Below, in pieces: positions 15,711 to 25,280 of a stretch of DNA of 64,000 bases. The notes under the pieces were generated by a model. It was not told the DNA's origin. It searched no databases and worked only from the letters and a program-made list of their open reading frames with translations. The stretch comes from Nocardioides cavernaquae (GTDB lineage Bacteria > Actinomycetota > Actinomycetes > Propionibacteriales > Nocardioidaceae). Location: assembly GCF_003600895.1 (NCBI RefSeq), contig NZ_QYRP01000002.1, forward strand, positions 62,001 through 126,000, read 5' to 3'. The stretch's first letter is position 1; the number at the start of each line of letters is the position of its first letter. The position numbers and the translations under genes were made by a program.

Positions 15711-16801
15711 CCGACCACAACGACACCCACCTCCCGGCCACCGTTCAGGGGGCTGAGGAGCCGATCGCGAACCCGGGTCTCCCGGCGCACCTTCCGCGAC
15801 CGACCGATGTCGACCCCGGCGCCGAGCGACGCGCTGAGCGCCAGGTCGCCGCGATGTTCCTGCTCTCGATGCTGTCCGCCGTCCTGTTCGTCGTGTCGTA
15901 CTACACGTTCGACATCAAGGACGAGCACGACACCTTCATGGGTCTGGGGTCCTCGACGCTCTTCCTCGGCCTGACGCTCGGCTTCGCGCTGTTGCTGATC
16001 GGCGTCGGCGTCATCCACTGGGCCCGCAAGCTCATGGGTGACCACGAGATCTCCGAGCTCCGCCACCCGGCCGCCTCCTCCGAGGAGGACCGCGCCCAGG
16101 TCCTCGCCGACCTGGCGCAGGGCATCGAGGAGTCGGGCATCGCCCGCCGTCCCCTGGTCCGCAACACGCTGCTCGGTGCACTCGGCTTCGTCGGCCTGCC
16201 CGCCGTCGTCGCGCTGACCGACCTCGGTCCTGTCGCCACCCCGTCACTGCGCCGCAAGACGCTGGAGACGACCTTCTGGAAGGCTGACACCCGCATCGTC
16301 GTCGACGTGAGCGGCCGTTGGCTCAAGCCGTCGGACCTGGAGGTCGGCACGCTCCTGAACGCCGAGCCCCAGGGCCTCGTGCACGCGTTCGACCCCCGCG
16401 CCACCGCTGAGGAGCGCGAGGAGATCGAGCAGACCTTCGTCCACGGCGCTGCGCTGCAGGCCGCCAAGACCAAGGCCGCCGTCGTCGTGGCACGCATGGA
16501 GACGAAGGACCTCTCCGACGCGACCGCCGAGTGGGGCCACGAAGGCATCGTCGTCTACTCGAAGATCTGCACCCACGTGGGTTGCCCGATCTCCCTGTGG
16601 GAGCAGCAGACGCACCACCTGCTCTGCCCCTGCCACCAGTCCACGTTCGACCTGGCCGACAAGGGCCGCGTCGTCTTCGGCCCGGCCGCGCGTGCGCTGC
16701 CGCAGCTGCCGATCTCGGTCGACGACGAGGGCTACCTCGTCGCGACCAGCGACTTCAAGGAACCCGTGGGCCCGAGCTACTGGGAGCGTGACTCCAAATG
16801 A
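15707..16801 (+). CDS. qcrA: Rieske iron-sulfur subunit of the bc1 complex
   Basis: 364 residues. Three N-terminal helices (actinobacterial type) precede the Rieske domain near the C-terminus, where CTHVGC and CPCHQSTFD supply the Cys and His ligands of the 2Fe-2S cluster. It accepts electrons from menaquinol and passes them to the QcrC hemes. The start GTG overlaps the qcrC stop, and its own stop overlaps qcrB as ATGA, so the three are translationally coupled. Confidence 0.97.
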   Translation: MTDHNDTHLPATVQGAEEPIANPGLPAHLPRPTDVDPGAERRAERQVAAMFLLSMLSAVLFVVSYYTFDIKDEHDTFMGLGSSTLFLGLTLGFALLLIGVGVIHWARKLMGDHEISELRHPAASSEEDRAQVLADLAQGIEESGIARRPLVRNTLLGALGFVGLPAVVALTDLGPVATPSLRRKTLETTFWKADTRIVVDVSGRWLKPSDLEVGTLLNAEPQGLVHAFDPRATAEEREEIEQTFVHGAALQAAKTKAAVVVARMETKDLSDATAEWGHEGIVVYSKICTHVGCPISLWEQQTHHLLCPCHQSTFDLADKGRVVFGPAARALPQLPISVDDEGYLVATSDFKEPVGPSYWERDSK

Positions 16802-18531
16802 CCGATGACGTCGCCAAGACCAACGGCACGAACCCCGCGCAGTCCAAGGCAGCCGCCAAGGGTGCCGCGGCTGTGAAGTGGGCCGACGACCGGCTCGGTC
16901 TCGCCTCCTCGAACAAGAAGATGATCCGCAAGGTCTTCCCGGACCACTGGAGCTTCATGCTCGGCGAGATCGCCCTGTGGAGCTTCGTCGTACTTCTCGT
17001 CACCGGTGTCTTCCTGACCTTCTGGTTCGTCCCCTCGATGGCGGAGATCCAGTACCAGGGCTCCTACGACCAGCTCCGCGGCGTCGAGATGTCGCAGGCC
17101 TACGCGACCTCGCTGGACATCTCCTTCGACGTCCGTGGCGGTCTCCTGCTCCGCCAGATGCACCACTGGGCCGCGATGCTGTTCATCGCCGCGATGCTCA
17201 TCCACATGATGCGTGTCTTCGTCACCGGCGCGTTCCGCAAGCCGCGTGAGGTCAACTGGCTCATCGGTGGCGTGCTGATCCTGCTCGGTGTGGTCGAGGG
17301 CTTCGCGGGCTACTCGCTCCCCGACGACCTGCTGTCCGGCACGGGTCTCCGCATCGCAGACGGCTTGATCAAGGCCACTCCGCTCGTGGGCACCTACATG
17401 TCGTTCTTCATGTTCGACGGCGAGTTCCCCGGCGAGGCGATCATCCCCCGCCTGTACACCGTCCACGTGCTGCTGATCCCCGGTCTGCTGCTCGCGCTCA
17501 TCGCGGCGCACATGCTGCTGATCGTCTACCACAAGCACACCCAGTGGGCGGGCCCCGGCAAGACCGAGGAGAACGTCGTCGGCTACCCGATGATGCCCGT
17601 GTACGCCGCCAAGGCCGGTGGCTTCTTCTTCATCGTCTTCGGCGTCACCGCGCTCATGGGTGGCCTGCTGTCGATCAACCCGATCTGGAAGTACGGCCCC
17701 TACGACCCGTCCAAGGTCACCGCAGGCTCGCAGCCTGACTGGTACATGGGCATCGCCGAGGGACTCCTCCGGATCATGCCGGGCTGGGAGACGCACCTGT
17801 TCGGCACCACCCTGTCGTGGAACATCTTCCTTCCCGGCCAGGTCGCTCCGATGGCACTGCTCGCGCTGATCCTGGCGTGGCCGTTCCTCGAGGCCTGGGT
17901 CACCGGCGACAAGCGCGAGCACCACCTGCTCGACCGCCCGCGCAACGCCCCGACCCGCACGGCGTTCCTCGCCGCGATGGTGACCGTCTACGGCCTGCTC
18001 TGGGCCGCGGGCGGCAACGACATCATCGCCACGCAGTTCCACATGAACATGGAGCACATCACGTGGTTCATGCGTGCGGCTGTCTTCGTGGTCCCGGTGA
18101 TCGTCTTCATGATCGCCAAGCGTTGGTGCATCGCGCTGCAGCGTCACGACAACGAGACCCTGCTGCACGGCTACGAGACCGGCATCATCATGCGCTCCGC
18201 CGAGGGTGGCTACTCCGAGCGGCACCTGCCGATCAGCGAGGAGAAGGCCTTCGCTCTCACCGCCCGTGAGCGCGACGAGGTCCTGCCCCCCGCCAGCAAG
18301 ACCGACGCTGACGGTGTTGCCGACAAGGGCTATCGGGTCCAGGAGCTGCGCTCCAAGCTGTCGTCGTTCATGTACGCCGACAACGTGCAGAAGCCGACCG
18401 CGGCGGAGCTCGAAGAGGGCCACCACCACGCCGAGCACGAGCACGAGCTCGAGGCGGGTCTCGACCACGCGGCCGATGGCCACCAGTTCGACGGCCACCA
18501 CTCGGTGTCCGACGAGACCCTGCGCCACTGA
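16798..18531 (+). CDS. qcrB: cytochrome b subunit of the bc1 complex with a His-rich C-terminal tail
   Basis: 577 residues. Cytochrome b features include LLRQMHHWAAMLFIAAMLIHMMRVF (heme ligands), GYSLPDDLLSGTG and PDWYMGIAEGLLR (PDWY, the actinobacterial form of the Qo-site PEWY motif). It oxidises menaquinol in complex III. The protein continues about 140 residues past the last core helices and ends in a tail with ten His among the last 40 residues (EEGHHHAEHEHE, GHQFDGHHS), a likely metal-binding extension. A strong terminator follows the stop. Confidence 0.97.
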   Translation: MTDDVAKTNGTNPAQSKAAAKGAAAVKWADDRLGLASSNKKMIRKVFPDHWSFMLGEIALWSFVVLLVTGVFLTFWFVPSMAEIQYQGSYDQLRGVEMSQAYATSLDISFDVRGGLLLRQMHHWAAMLFIAAMLIHMMRVFVTGAFRKPREVNWLIGGVLILLGVVEGFAGYSLPDDLLSGTGLRIADGLIKATPLVGTYMSFFMFDGEFPGEAIIPRLYTVHVLLIPGLLLALIAAHMLLIVYHKHTQWAGPGKTEENVVGYPMMPVYAAKAGGFFFIVFGVTALMGGLLSINPIWKYGPYDPSKVTAGSQPDWYMGIAEGLLRIMPGWETHLFGTTLSWNIFLPGQVAPMALLALILAWPFLEAWVTGDKREHHLLDRPRNAPTRTAFLAAMVTVYGLLWAAGGNDIIATQFHMNMEHITWFMRAAVFVVPVIVFMIAKRWCIALQRHDNETLLHGYETGIIMRSAEGGYSERHLPISEEKAFALTARERDEVLPPASKTDADGVADKGYRVQELRSKLSSFMYADNVQKPTAAELEEGHHHAEHEHELEAGLDHAADGHQFDGHHSVSDETLRH

Positions 18532-18539
18532 TCGCTGAG

Positions 18540-18578
18540 AAGGGCCCGGGCACCCCGAAGGGGGTCGCTCGGGCCCTT
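18540..18578 (+). terminator. terminator after qcrB
   Basis: AAGGGCCCGGGC (18540-18551) pairs with GCTCGGGCCCTT (18567-18578), twelve pairs with one G-U, 8 nt after the qcrB stop. A short T-rich tail (TCCTCCATTTCC) follows. Confidence 0.85.
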
Positions 18579-18592
18579 CCTCCATTTCCGCC

Positions 18593-18658
18593 GACACGTC
18601 CCTACTTCGAGGTCGACACGGCGCAACTTCCCCGTCGACACGGCGCGACTTCGGCGTT
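18593..18658. repeat. 22-bp tandem array, family A, three units
   Basis: Three consecutive units of exactly 22 bp (18593-18614, 18615-18636, 18637-18658). Each begins GACACG and contains a version of GGCGCGACTTC; the last two match closely and the first is more diverged. It fills the space between the qcrB terminator and the stop of the endonuclease-like gene. The same word occurs in the opposite orientation at 19679-19739 and in both orientations at 36657-36752. Confidence 0.85.
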
Positions 18659-18661
18659 TCA

Positions 18662-19606
18662 CTACGCACGCCGACGCGTCAGAGCCTCGGCCACTCCCCC
18701 GCGCAACCGCACCTCGGCGTCCTGCTGCGGGCCGTACACGTGCTCCTTGCGGAAGACATCGATGATCCAGCCGCCTTCCCGTAGCCACCCTCGCCGTTCC
18801 TCGTCGTGCTCCTCCTGATCCGGACCATGGAACTCCTCGCCGTCGTACTCCCCGGCGTACTTCAGCTCCGGCAGGGCCAGATCCAGGAAGCGCGAGCCCC
18901 ACGGCGTGACGACCTCCCACTGCGGCACGGGGCGCGGCAGATCACCACAGTCGATCCATCGCAGCCTGAGGACGCTCTCCCCCGGCGACTGGGATCGGCC
19001 GTCCGCGAGCGGCACCAGCTCCCGAAGCTGGACCACACCCCGATAGCGCGGGAACCTCCGCGGCGCGCGGAGGAGGTCCTCCCGGCTGAACTCCTCGATC
19101 CGAAGCATGCTGTCGAGCGCAGCGATCGCTTGATCACGATGAAGGAGTCGGCCAAGGTCACATGCCGTCCGCAACGGCGTAGTGACCGTCAGCCCACCGA
19201 TCGTCACCACGTCCTCGGCACGCAGTCCCCGCGAGCCGCTCTCGGCAAGACCGTTGCGGAGCCGACGCCCCAGTGGCAGATAGGCGTCAACCGCCGGCAC
19301 GACGAGGTGGCTTCCGGGTGCGAGAATCCGCGGCGCACCATGAAGCCAGCCAGCCGTGCGATCGCAGATGACCGCATCGCGCGGCACCACCAGACGCAGG
19401 CAGTCGAGTCGGAGCGACAGATCGTCGTCGAGGGTAGCGACGTGATACACGCCGCGCACAGGCGAGACCAGGAGTCCGCCGCGCACAGCCGCGCGGACCG
19501 CGTCGGGATTTCGAAGTAGGCGAACGGCCTCGGCCGTCGTGAAGGGTCGGTCCTGCGGCACGGGAAGATCGAGTGGCGTGAGCCAGTCAAGGTAGGTAAG
19601 GGTCAT
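18662..19606 (-). CDS. AbiEi-like N-domain / DUF559-like endonuclease-fold protein
   Basis: 314 residues from ATG 19606. The N-terminal half resembles AbiEi-type antitoxin/regulator domains (FTTAEAVRLLRNPDAVRAAVRGGLLVSPVRGVYHV split over two strands). The C-terminal third has the layout of a Vsr/DUF559 PD-(D/E)XK nuclease fold: RFLDLALPELKYAGEYDGEEFHG then RRGWLREGGWIIDVFRKEH. Such genes are often multicopy orphans in actinobacteria and their role is unknown. It interrupts the otherwise conserved qcrB-ctaF region and is bracketed by oppositely oriented 22-bp arrays, suggesting it was acquired. Confidence 0.7.
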   Translation of the reverse strand: MTLTYLDWLTPLDLPVPQDRPFTTAEAVRLLRNPDAVRAAVRGGLLVSPVRGVYHVATLDDDLSLRLDCLRLVVPRDAVICDRTAGWLHGAPRILAPGSHLVVPAVDAYLPLGRRLRNGLAESGSRGLRAEDVVTIGGLTVTTPLRTACDLGRLLHRDQAIAALDSMLRIEEFSREDLLRAPRRFPRYRGVVQLRELVPLADGRSQSPGESVLRLRWIDCGDLPRPVPQWEVVTPWGSRFLDLALPELKYAGEYDGEEFHGPDQEEHDEERRGWLREGGWIIDVFRKEHVYGPQQDAEVRLRGGVAEALTRRRA

Positions 19607-19678
19607 GGGCCTGTTCTGCCCCGGACCAAGGCGCCCGCGCCACCGACGTACGGCCCTCCTGTGGACAGCACCGCACAC

Positions 19679-19739
19679 AAGCGCCGTGTCGACGCCGAAG
19701 TCGCGCCGTGTCGACGCCGAAGTCGCGCCGTGTCGACGT
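19679..19739. repeat. 22-bp tandem array, family A, inverted relative to 18593-18658
   Basis: Two full units (19686-19707, 19708-19729) are identical to each other, with partial units on both sides. On the minus strand, downstream of the L,D-transpeptidase stop, each unit reads GACACGGCGCGACTTCGG, the same orientation relative to a stop codon as the array after qcrB. Confidence 0.85.
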
Positions 19740-20944
19740 TAGAGGGCGGAGCCGGCCTGGTAGTCGGCGAAGGAGAGGTTCCAGTCGCCCCAGCCGTTGG
19801 AGAAGGTCATCGGCCGGTCGGTGCCGACGTACTCGACGACGTCACCACGGATCGACATGTCGTAGAGCCAGCCGGCGTTCGCGGGAGACATGCCGGTGCA
19901 GCCGTGCGAGACGTTGGCGTGGCCCTGGGAGCCCACCGACCACGGGGCGGCGTGGATGAACTCGCCCGAGTAGGTGAGCCGCATCGCGTATTCGACGCCC
20001 TCGACGCGGTAGTAGTTCGGGTCGTCCTTGCTGATGCCGGTGGTCTCGGCGTCCATCGTGCGCTCACGGAACTTCTCCATGATCACCTTGGTGCCATAAC
20101 GGGTCACGAAGCCCGCCTGGCCCGTGGTGATCGGGATGGTCCGGAGCAGCGAGCCGTTGGAGTAGACCTGCATCTGGTGGGTTTGCGCGTTGACCTTGTA
20201 GACGTGGGCGTCGCCGACGTTGAAGTCGATCACCCGGGATGCCTGGCCGTAGATGCCCTCGCCGGCGGGCACGCTGTTGATGTCCAGGTCGACCTTCACG
20301 TCCGTGCCGGGCTGCCAGTACGTCGCGGGGCGCCAGTGGACCTCGCGGTCGTTCACCCAGTACCAGGAACCAGCCTGGGCAGGGGTGCTGGTGACCTTCA
20401 TGTGGCGCTCGAGCGCAGCGTGGTCGGTCACGGTGGCGTCGAAGGTGACGATGACCGGCATGCCGACGCCGACGGTCTCGCCGTTGAGCGGAGCGACCGA
20501 CGCGAACGCCTGCTGGGCGTCCGAGAGGACCTCGGTCGTGAACGCCGTCCGCACCGGGACCGTCGCGCCCGACGAGTCGACTGCGGTGCCGGCGGCGACG
20601 TAGCGCGTGCCGGGCTCGAGACGACCGCGCGCCTTCCAGGTGACGCCGTCCTCGAGGACAGTGCCCGGCACGGTAGTGCCGGCGGTCTCGCCGTTCCTCG
20701 CCGTGAGCGTGAGCTCGGTCAACTTGCCCTCGGCCGCGGTCACGGTCACACGGGTGCTGATCGGCACCGTGCGTCCCTGCGCGTTGGACGTGAGCACGAC
20801 AGCAGGGGGCGCCACCGAGGGCTCCGCCGCAGCAGCAGTCTTCTCTCCGCCGAGCGCCGGGGGAAGCTCGCTGCAACCCGTCAGCAGCGCGAGGACGGCA
20901 AGCGCCGACGCAGTGCGCGCAGGAACGGTCAGGCGATGAGACAT
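19739..20944 (-). CDS. L,D-transpeptidase lipoprotein (YkuD domain)
   Basis: 401 residues from ATG 20944, with GGGAG 5 nt upstream. A lipoprotein signal ends LLTGC (Cys near residue 25). Two Ig-like (BIG) domains span about residues 45-250, and a YkuD catalytic domain carries HANVSHGCTGMSPANAGWLYD, whose HGC holds the catalytic Cys. Enzymes of this type make 3-3 peptidoglycan crosslinks outside the membrane. The domain order matches mycobacterial LdtMt2-like proteins. A TAACCT -10 element (20980-20985) lies about 36 nt upstream of the start. Confidence 0.93.
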   Translation of the reverse strand: MSHRLTVPARTASALAVLALLTGCSELPPALGGEKTAAAAEPSVAPPAVVLTSNAQGRTVPISTRVTVTAAEGKLTELTLTARNGETAGTTVPGTVLEDGVTWKARGRLEPGTRYVAAGTAVDSSGATVPVRTAFTTEVLSDAQQAFASVAPLNGETVGVGMPVIVTFDATVTDHAALERHMKVTSTPAQAGSWYWVNDREVHWRPATYWQPGTDVKVDLDINSVPAGEGIYGQASRVIDFNVGDAHVYKVNAQTHQMQVYSNGSLLRTIPITTGQAGFVTRYGTKVIMEKFRERTMDAETTGISKDDPNYYRVEGVEYAMRLTYSGEFIHAAPWSVGSQGHANVSHGCTGMSPANAGWLYDMSIRGDVVEYVGTDRPMTFSNGWGDWNLSFADYQAGSAL

Positions 20945-20998
20945 CGGGTCTCCCCCAGTGACGAAAAGTTTTCTGCTACAGGTTACCGGTCCCCGGAC

Positions 20999-21044
20999 GA
21001 CAAGAGCCCCGTCCGTGGTGATGCTCACGGACGGGGCTCTTGTT
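20999..21044 (-). terminator. terminator after ctaF
   Basis: CAAGAGCCCCGTCCGTG (21001-21017) pairs perfectly with 21026-21042 around an 8-nt loop, a 17-bp stem 12 nt past the ctaF stop. There is little U-tract on either side, so it may act bidirectionally or as a stem-only terminator. Confidence 0.85.
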
Positions 21045-21055
21045 GCGTCAGGCAC

Positions 21056-21469
21056 TCAGTGCGCGTGCTCTCCGCGGTAGTACTCGAAGATCCAGCCCTG
21101 CAGCGCCAGCAGGCCGAGCACGGCGCCGATGACGAAGAGCCACCACGCCATGACGACGCCGAGCACGATGACCGTGAGGGCCAGCGAGCACCAGAGCGGC
21201 CACCAGGAGTAGGGCGGGAAGAATCCCAGCTCGCCCGCACCGTCGGCGATCTCGCCGTCCTTGCGGTCCTCGGGACGCGGGTCCATGCGGGTCGCGTGGA
21301 AGCCGAGGTAGAGCGTGACCATGCCGAACAGCAGGGTGGTCATGACCAGGGCCGACGTGCCGGTCCAGTCACCGCCCTTCTCGGAGGCGTCCGTGACGAT
21401 CCAGTACGCCGGGGTCACGAGCACGCAGAACGCGGTGCAGATCCCGAAGATCCATGCCTCTGCCTTCAC
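21056..21469 (-). CDS. ctaF: cytochrome c oxidase subunit IV, actinobacterial type
   Basis: 137 residues with four hydrophobic helices ([85 protein letters not shown]). Length and the [11 protein letters not shown] stretch are characteristic of the small actinobacterial aa3 subunit. The ATG overlaps the ctaD stop as ATGA. The subunit stabilises complex IV. Confidence 0.95.
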   Translation of the reverse strand: MKAEAWIFGICTAFCVLVTPAYWIVTDASEKGGDWTGTSALVMTTLLFGMVTLYLGFHATRMDPRPEDRKDGEIADGAGELGFFPPYSWWPLWCSLALTVIVLGVVMAWWLFVIGAVLGLLALQGWIFEYYRGEHAH

Positions 21470-23133
21470 TTGTCGTCCTCCTCGCGCTCAGGCTCGACCT
21501 CGAGGGCCGCGATCTCCGGGTGGTGCAGGTCGAACGCCGGGGACTCCGAACGGATCCGCGGCAGGGTGTGGAAGTTGTGCCGCGGCGGCGGGCAGCTGGT
21601 GGCCCACTCGAGCGAGCGGCCCCAGCCCCACGGGTCATCGACACCGACGAGCGGCGCCTTGCGGGTGATCCAGACGTTCAGGATGAACGGCAGCGTCGAG
21701 GAGGCCAGCAGGAACGCGCCGACCGTCGAGATCTGGTTCAGGACCGTGAAGCCGTCGTCAGGCAGGTAGTCCGCGTAGCGGCGCGGCATGCCTTCGACAC
21801 CCAGCCAGTGCTGGATGAGGAAGGTCAGGTGGAAGCCGATGAACAGCAGCCAGAAGTGGATCTTGCCCAACGTCTCGTTGAGCATCCGGCCGGTCATCTT
21901 CGGCCACCAGAAGTAGAAGCCGGCGAACATCGCAAACACCACCGTGCCGAACACCACGTAGTGGAAGTGCGCCACCACGAAGTAGGAGTCGGAGAGGTGG
22001 AAGTCGAGCGGCGGGCTGGCCAGGATGATGCCCGTGAGACCACCGAAGAGGAAGGTCGTCAGGAAGCCGACCGACCAGAGCATCGGGGTGTCGAAGGACA
22101 GCGAGCCGCCCCACATCGTGCCGATCCAGTTGAAGAACTTCACACCGGTTGGCACGGCGATGAGGAAGGTCATGCCGGAGAAGAACGCCAGGTTGACCGC
22201 ACCGGTGACGAACATGTGGTGGGCCCACACCGCGACCGAGAGGATTGCGATGCCGAGCGTGGCGCCGACGAGGCCGACGTAACCGAAGATCGGCTTGCGG
22301 CTGAAGACCGGGAGGATCTCGGTCACGATGCCGAAGAACGGCAGCGCGATGATGTAGACCTCGGGGTGTCCGAAGAACCAGAACAGGTGCTGCCACAGGA
22401 TGGCGCCACCGTGCTCGGTGTCGAAGACGTGGGCACCCAGCAGTCGGTCAGCCTCCAGCGAGAGCAGCGCGCCCGCCAGGATCGGGAAGACCAGCAGCGC
22501 GAGCAGGGCCGTGATCAGCGTGTTCCACACGAAGATCGGCATGCGGAACATGGTCATGCCCGGTGCACGCATGCAGATGATCGTGGTGATGAAGTTGACC
22601 GCGCCGAGGATGGTGCCGAGACCGGCCATCCACAGGCCCATGATCCACAGGTCACCACCGATGCCCGGCGAGCGGACCTCGTTGGACAGCGGCGTGTAGG
22701 CGAACCAGCCGAAGTCCGCAGCGCCCTCGGGCGTCAGGAAGCCGGAGCCAGCGATCAGGCCACCGAAGAGGTAGAGCCAGTAGCTGAACATGTTCAGCCG
22801 CGGGAACGCGACGTCCGGAGCACCGATCTGCAGCGGCATGATCACGTTGCCGAAGCCGAAGAAGAGCGGCGTCGCGAAGAGCAGCAGCATGATCGTGCCG
22901 TGCATGGTGAAGAGCTGGTTGAACGTCTCGTCGCTGACGACCTGGCTGCCCGGGAAGGCCAGCTCGGAACGCATCAGCAGGGCGAGGAGGCCACCGAAGA
23001 TGAACCAGGCGAACGACGTCGCGAGGTACATCTTGCCGATCAGCTTGTGGTCGGTCGTGGTGAGCAGCCGGAAGATGTTGGTGCCCAGCGGCTTGCGGCC
23101 CGTGTCGCTCAGAGGGGCGGCGGTGGCGGTCAC
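21466..23133 (-). CDS. ctaD: cytochrome c oxidase subunit I
   Basis: 555 residues with twelve helices. CuB and heme a3 ligands are visible: [14 protein letters not shown] (His-Tyr pair), [10 protein letters not shown] (two His) and [10 protein letters not shown] (heme ligands). It reduces oxygen to water and pumps protons. It overlaps ctaC by 4 bp upstream and ctaF by 4 bp downstream, forming ctaC-ctaD-ctaF. In M. tuberculosis ctaD lies apart from ctaC and ctaF; here all three are together. Confidence 0.98.
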   Translation of the reverse strand: MTATAAPLSDTGRKPLGTNIFRLLTTTDHKLIGKMYLATSFAWFIFGGLLALLMRSELAFPGSQVVSDETFNQLFTMHGTIMLLLFATPLFFGFGNVIMPLQIGAPDVAFPRLNMFSYWLYLFGGLIAGSGFLTPEGAADFGWFAYTPLSNEVRSPGIGGDLWIMGLWMAGLGTILGAVNFITTIICMRAPGMTMFRMPIFVWNTLITALLALLVFPILAGALLSLEADRLLGAHVFDTEHGGAILWQHLFWFFGHPEVYIIALPFFGIVTEILPVFSRKPIFGYVGLVGATLGIAILSVAVWAHHMFVTGAVNLAFFSGMTFLIAVPTGVKFFNWIGTMWGGSLSFDTPMLWSVGFLTTFLFGGLTGIILASPPLDFHLSDSYFVVAHFHYVVFGTVVFAMFAGFYFWWPKMTGRMLNETLGKIHFWLLFIGFHLTFLIQHWLGVEGMPRRYADYLPDDGFTVLNQISTVGAFLLASSTLPFILNVWITRKAPLVGVDDPWGWGRSLEWATSCPPPRHNFHTLPRIRSESPAFDLHHPEIAALEVEPEREEDDK

Positions 23134-24026
23134 TCGTGGCCTCCGGTCTCGTGTTCGTCACCGTCGTAGCCGGCGGTGGTGGTGGCGTACTTGCCGCCGA
23201 GGAGCGGCGCGTCGGACGTGGAGTTCGGGTCCTTGCGCAGGCCGTCCATGTACGCCGCGTAGTCCGCGCTGTCCATGACCTTCACGTTGAAGAGCATCCG
23301 CGAGTGGTAGACACCGCAGAGCTCGGTGCACTTGCCGCGGTAGTCGCCCACCTTGTTCGGCGTGACCGAGAAGTGGTTGCGCTCATCGCCGGTCTGACCG
23401 GGGATGACGTCCATCTTCATCAGGAAGCCGGTGATCCAGAACGAGTGCAGGACGTCCGGCGAGGACAGCTTGAACTCCGTGGTCTTGCCCTCTTCGAGGA
23501 CCAGCGTCGGGATGTTCGACCCCGTGCCGGAGGTGTAGACGACGGGCCCGTTGTCGTTGTCGCAGGACTCGTTGTAGTTGAACGTCCACTGCCACTGCTG
23601 GCCGACCACCTGGACACAGTTGTCCGGCGGAGGCGTCTCGTTGAGGACGGCCTCCTGCACGCGCACGGTGTGCGCGAAGAAGACGATCACCATCATGATC
23701 GGGGCGATCGTGTAGAAGATCTCGAGCGGCAGGTTGTAGCGCGTCTGCACGGGGATCTCATCCTCGCTACGACGGCGGTAGCGCCAGCACGCGTAGAAGA
23801 TCAGGGCCCAGGTGATCGCGCCCGTGACGAGGGCAGCGATCCACGCGCCCTTCCACAGCTCGAAGATCAGCTGCCCCTGCTCGGTGCCCGGGGAGTTCCC
23901 CGGCATCGCCCAGCGGTCGATCTGCTTCTCGGTTTCGGCGTCACAAGCGCCCAAAAGCAAGAAGCTGGAGCCCAGCAGGGCCCCGTACGCCGTACGGCGG
24001 GCGCGCCTGGTCAAATTCAGACCCAC
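23130..24026 (-). CDS. ctaC: cytochrome c oxidase subunit II
   Basis: 298 residues from GTG 24026, with GGAAGG 7 nt upstream. A lipoprotein signal ends LLGAC. Two transmembrane helices precede a cupredoxin domain with the CuA site [12 protein letters not shown] (C-x3-C-x3-H-x2-M). It receives electrons from QcrC in the supercomplex. The first gene of ctaC-ctaD-ctaF; it diverges from the cysteine desulfurase gene. A TAGAGT hexamer near 24063-24068 is a likely -10. Confidence 0.97.
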   Translation of the reverse strand: MGLNLTRRARRTAYGALLGSSFLLLGACDAETEKQIDRWAMPGNSPGTEQGQLIFELWKGAWIAALVTGAITWALIFYACWRYRRRSEDEIPVQTRYNLPLEIFYTIAPIMMVIVFFAHTVRVQEAVLNETPPPDNCVQVVGQQWQWTFNYNESCDNDNGPVVYTSGTGSNIPTLVLEEGKTTEFKLSSPDVLHSFWITGFLMKMDVIPGQTGDERNHFSVTPNKVGDYRGKCTELCGVYHSRMLFNVKVMDSADYAAYMDGLRKDPNSTSDAPLLGGKYATTTAGYDGDEHETGGHE

Positions 24027-24106
24027 GAACGAGCCTTCCTCTAAGACTTCACGAATACGCGGACTCTATCGGAACACCGGGACCAAATGTCCCGCAGGTC
24101 GCCCGG

Positions 24107-24112
24107 TAGGTT
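24107..24112 (+). promoter_or_regulatory. -10 hexamer of leaderless promoter for the cysteine desulfurase gene
   Basis: TAGGTT, 6-nt spacer, then GTG at 24119. Confidence 0.5.
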
Positions 24113-24118
24113 CGTGGT

Positions 24119-25267
24119 GTGAGACTGCCCGACGACGGACCCGCTGGCTACCTCGACTCGGCGTCGTCCGAGCCGCTGCATCCGGCCGCTCGCGAGACGC
24201 TGCTCGCCGCGCTCGACCGCGGCTGGGCCGACCCTCGTCGGCTGCATCGCGAGGCCCGCAACGCGCGCCTCCTCCTCGACAACGCGCGCGAGGTCGTCGC
24301 CGCCGCCCTGGACGTACGGCGCGACGAGGTGACGTTCACCGGGTCTGGCACCGAAGCCGTCCACCGTGGGCTGCTCGGACTGGTCCAGGGTCGCCGCCGC
24401 CAGGCCAACGCGATCCTCCACTCCGCCGTCGAGCACTCCTCGGTCATCCACGCCGCCGACTGGGCGGTGGCCAACGGCGCCTCCCGCACGTCTCTCCCGG
24501 TCGACCGGCTGGGGCGCCTCTCGGCCGACACTGTGCGCGCCGCGCTCGCGGCAGATCCCGCGGTGGCGGCACTCGCCGTCCAGTCCGCCAACCACGAGGT
24601 CGGCACGGTCCAGCCGGTCGCCCAGATCCGGGAAGCCGCCGCGGACGTCCCCCTGTTCGTGGATGCCTGTGCCTCGATGGGCCGGCTCCCGCTCCCGACC
24701 GGATGGGCGGCAGCGGCGGGTTCCTCGCACAAGTGGGGCGGTCCGGCGGGAGTCGGCGTCCTGCTGGTGCGCAAGGGCGCGCCGTGGCGCAACCCGTTCC
24801 CGGTCGACGATCGCGCCGACGAGCGAACGGCAGGGTTCGAGAACGTCCCCGGTGTCCTCGCCGCCGCAGCGGCGCTGCAGGCGATCGTGGGCGAGCGCGA
24901 TGAGCTCGAGTCCCGCCAGCGTCCCGTCATCGACCGCGTCCGCGCCGCGGTCGCGGCCATCCCCGATGTCGAGGTCGTCGGAGATCCTGACGACCGACTC
25001 CCCCACCTTGTGACGTTCTCCTGCCTGTACGTCGACGGCGAGGCGCTGGTGACCGAGCTCGACCGGCGCGGCTTCGGTGTCGCCTCCGGGTCCGCGTGCA
25101 CGGCCTCCACCCTCACCCCGAGCCACGTGCTCGAGGCCATGGGCGTGCTGACCCACGGCAACGTCCGGCTCTCCCTCACCCGCACGACCTCCGCTGACGA
25201 GGTGGAGCGCTTCCTCACCGAGCTGCCGGAGGTCGTGAAGGCGCTCCGCGCGGAGGTCGGGCTGTGA
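24119..25267 (+). CDS. cysteine desulfurase (class V aminotransferase)
   Basis: 382 residues. It removes sulfur from cysteine as a persulfide. PLP-binding Lys lies in GSSHKWGGPAGVGVL and the catalytic Cys in VASGSACTASTLTPSHVLEAMG, with the usual NifS/IscS TGSGTEA and HSSVIHA motifs. The short active loop (SACTAS) suggests the IscS/NifS type. It is followed 13 nt later by a TusA gene, so the persulfide is probably handed to TusA. No IscU/SufU gene is adjacent. Confidence 0.92.
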   Translation: MRLPDDGPAGYLDSASSEPLHPAARETLLAALDRGWADPRRLHREARNARLLLDNAREVVAAALDVRRDEVTFTGSGTEAVHRGLLGLVQGRRRQANAILHSAVEHSSVIHAADWAVANGASRTSLPVDRLGRLSADTVRAALAADPAVAALAVQSANHEVGTVQPVAQIREAAADVPLFVDACASMGRLPLPTGWAAAAGSSHKWGGPAGVGVLLVRKGAPWRNPFPVDDRADERTAGFENVPGVLAAAAALQAIVGERDELESRQRPVIDRVRAAVAAIPDVEVVGDPDDRLPHLVTFSCLYVDGEALVTELDRRGFGVASGSACTASTLTPSHVLEAMGVLTHGNVRLSLTRTTSADEVERFLTELPEVVKALRAEVGL

Positions 25268-25280
25268 GGGGGACGACGCT

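Noticed and set aside
18593..19739. Possible CRISPR arrays in the 22-bp repeats
   Set aside because: Units are directly contiguous without spacers, and no cas gene is present.
21454..23169. 571-aa open frame antisense to ctaD
   Set aside because: Complement of a highly conserved oxidase gene; Glu/Asp/Arg-rich with no fold features.
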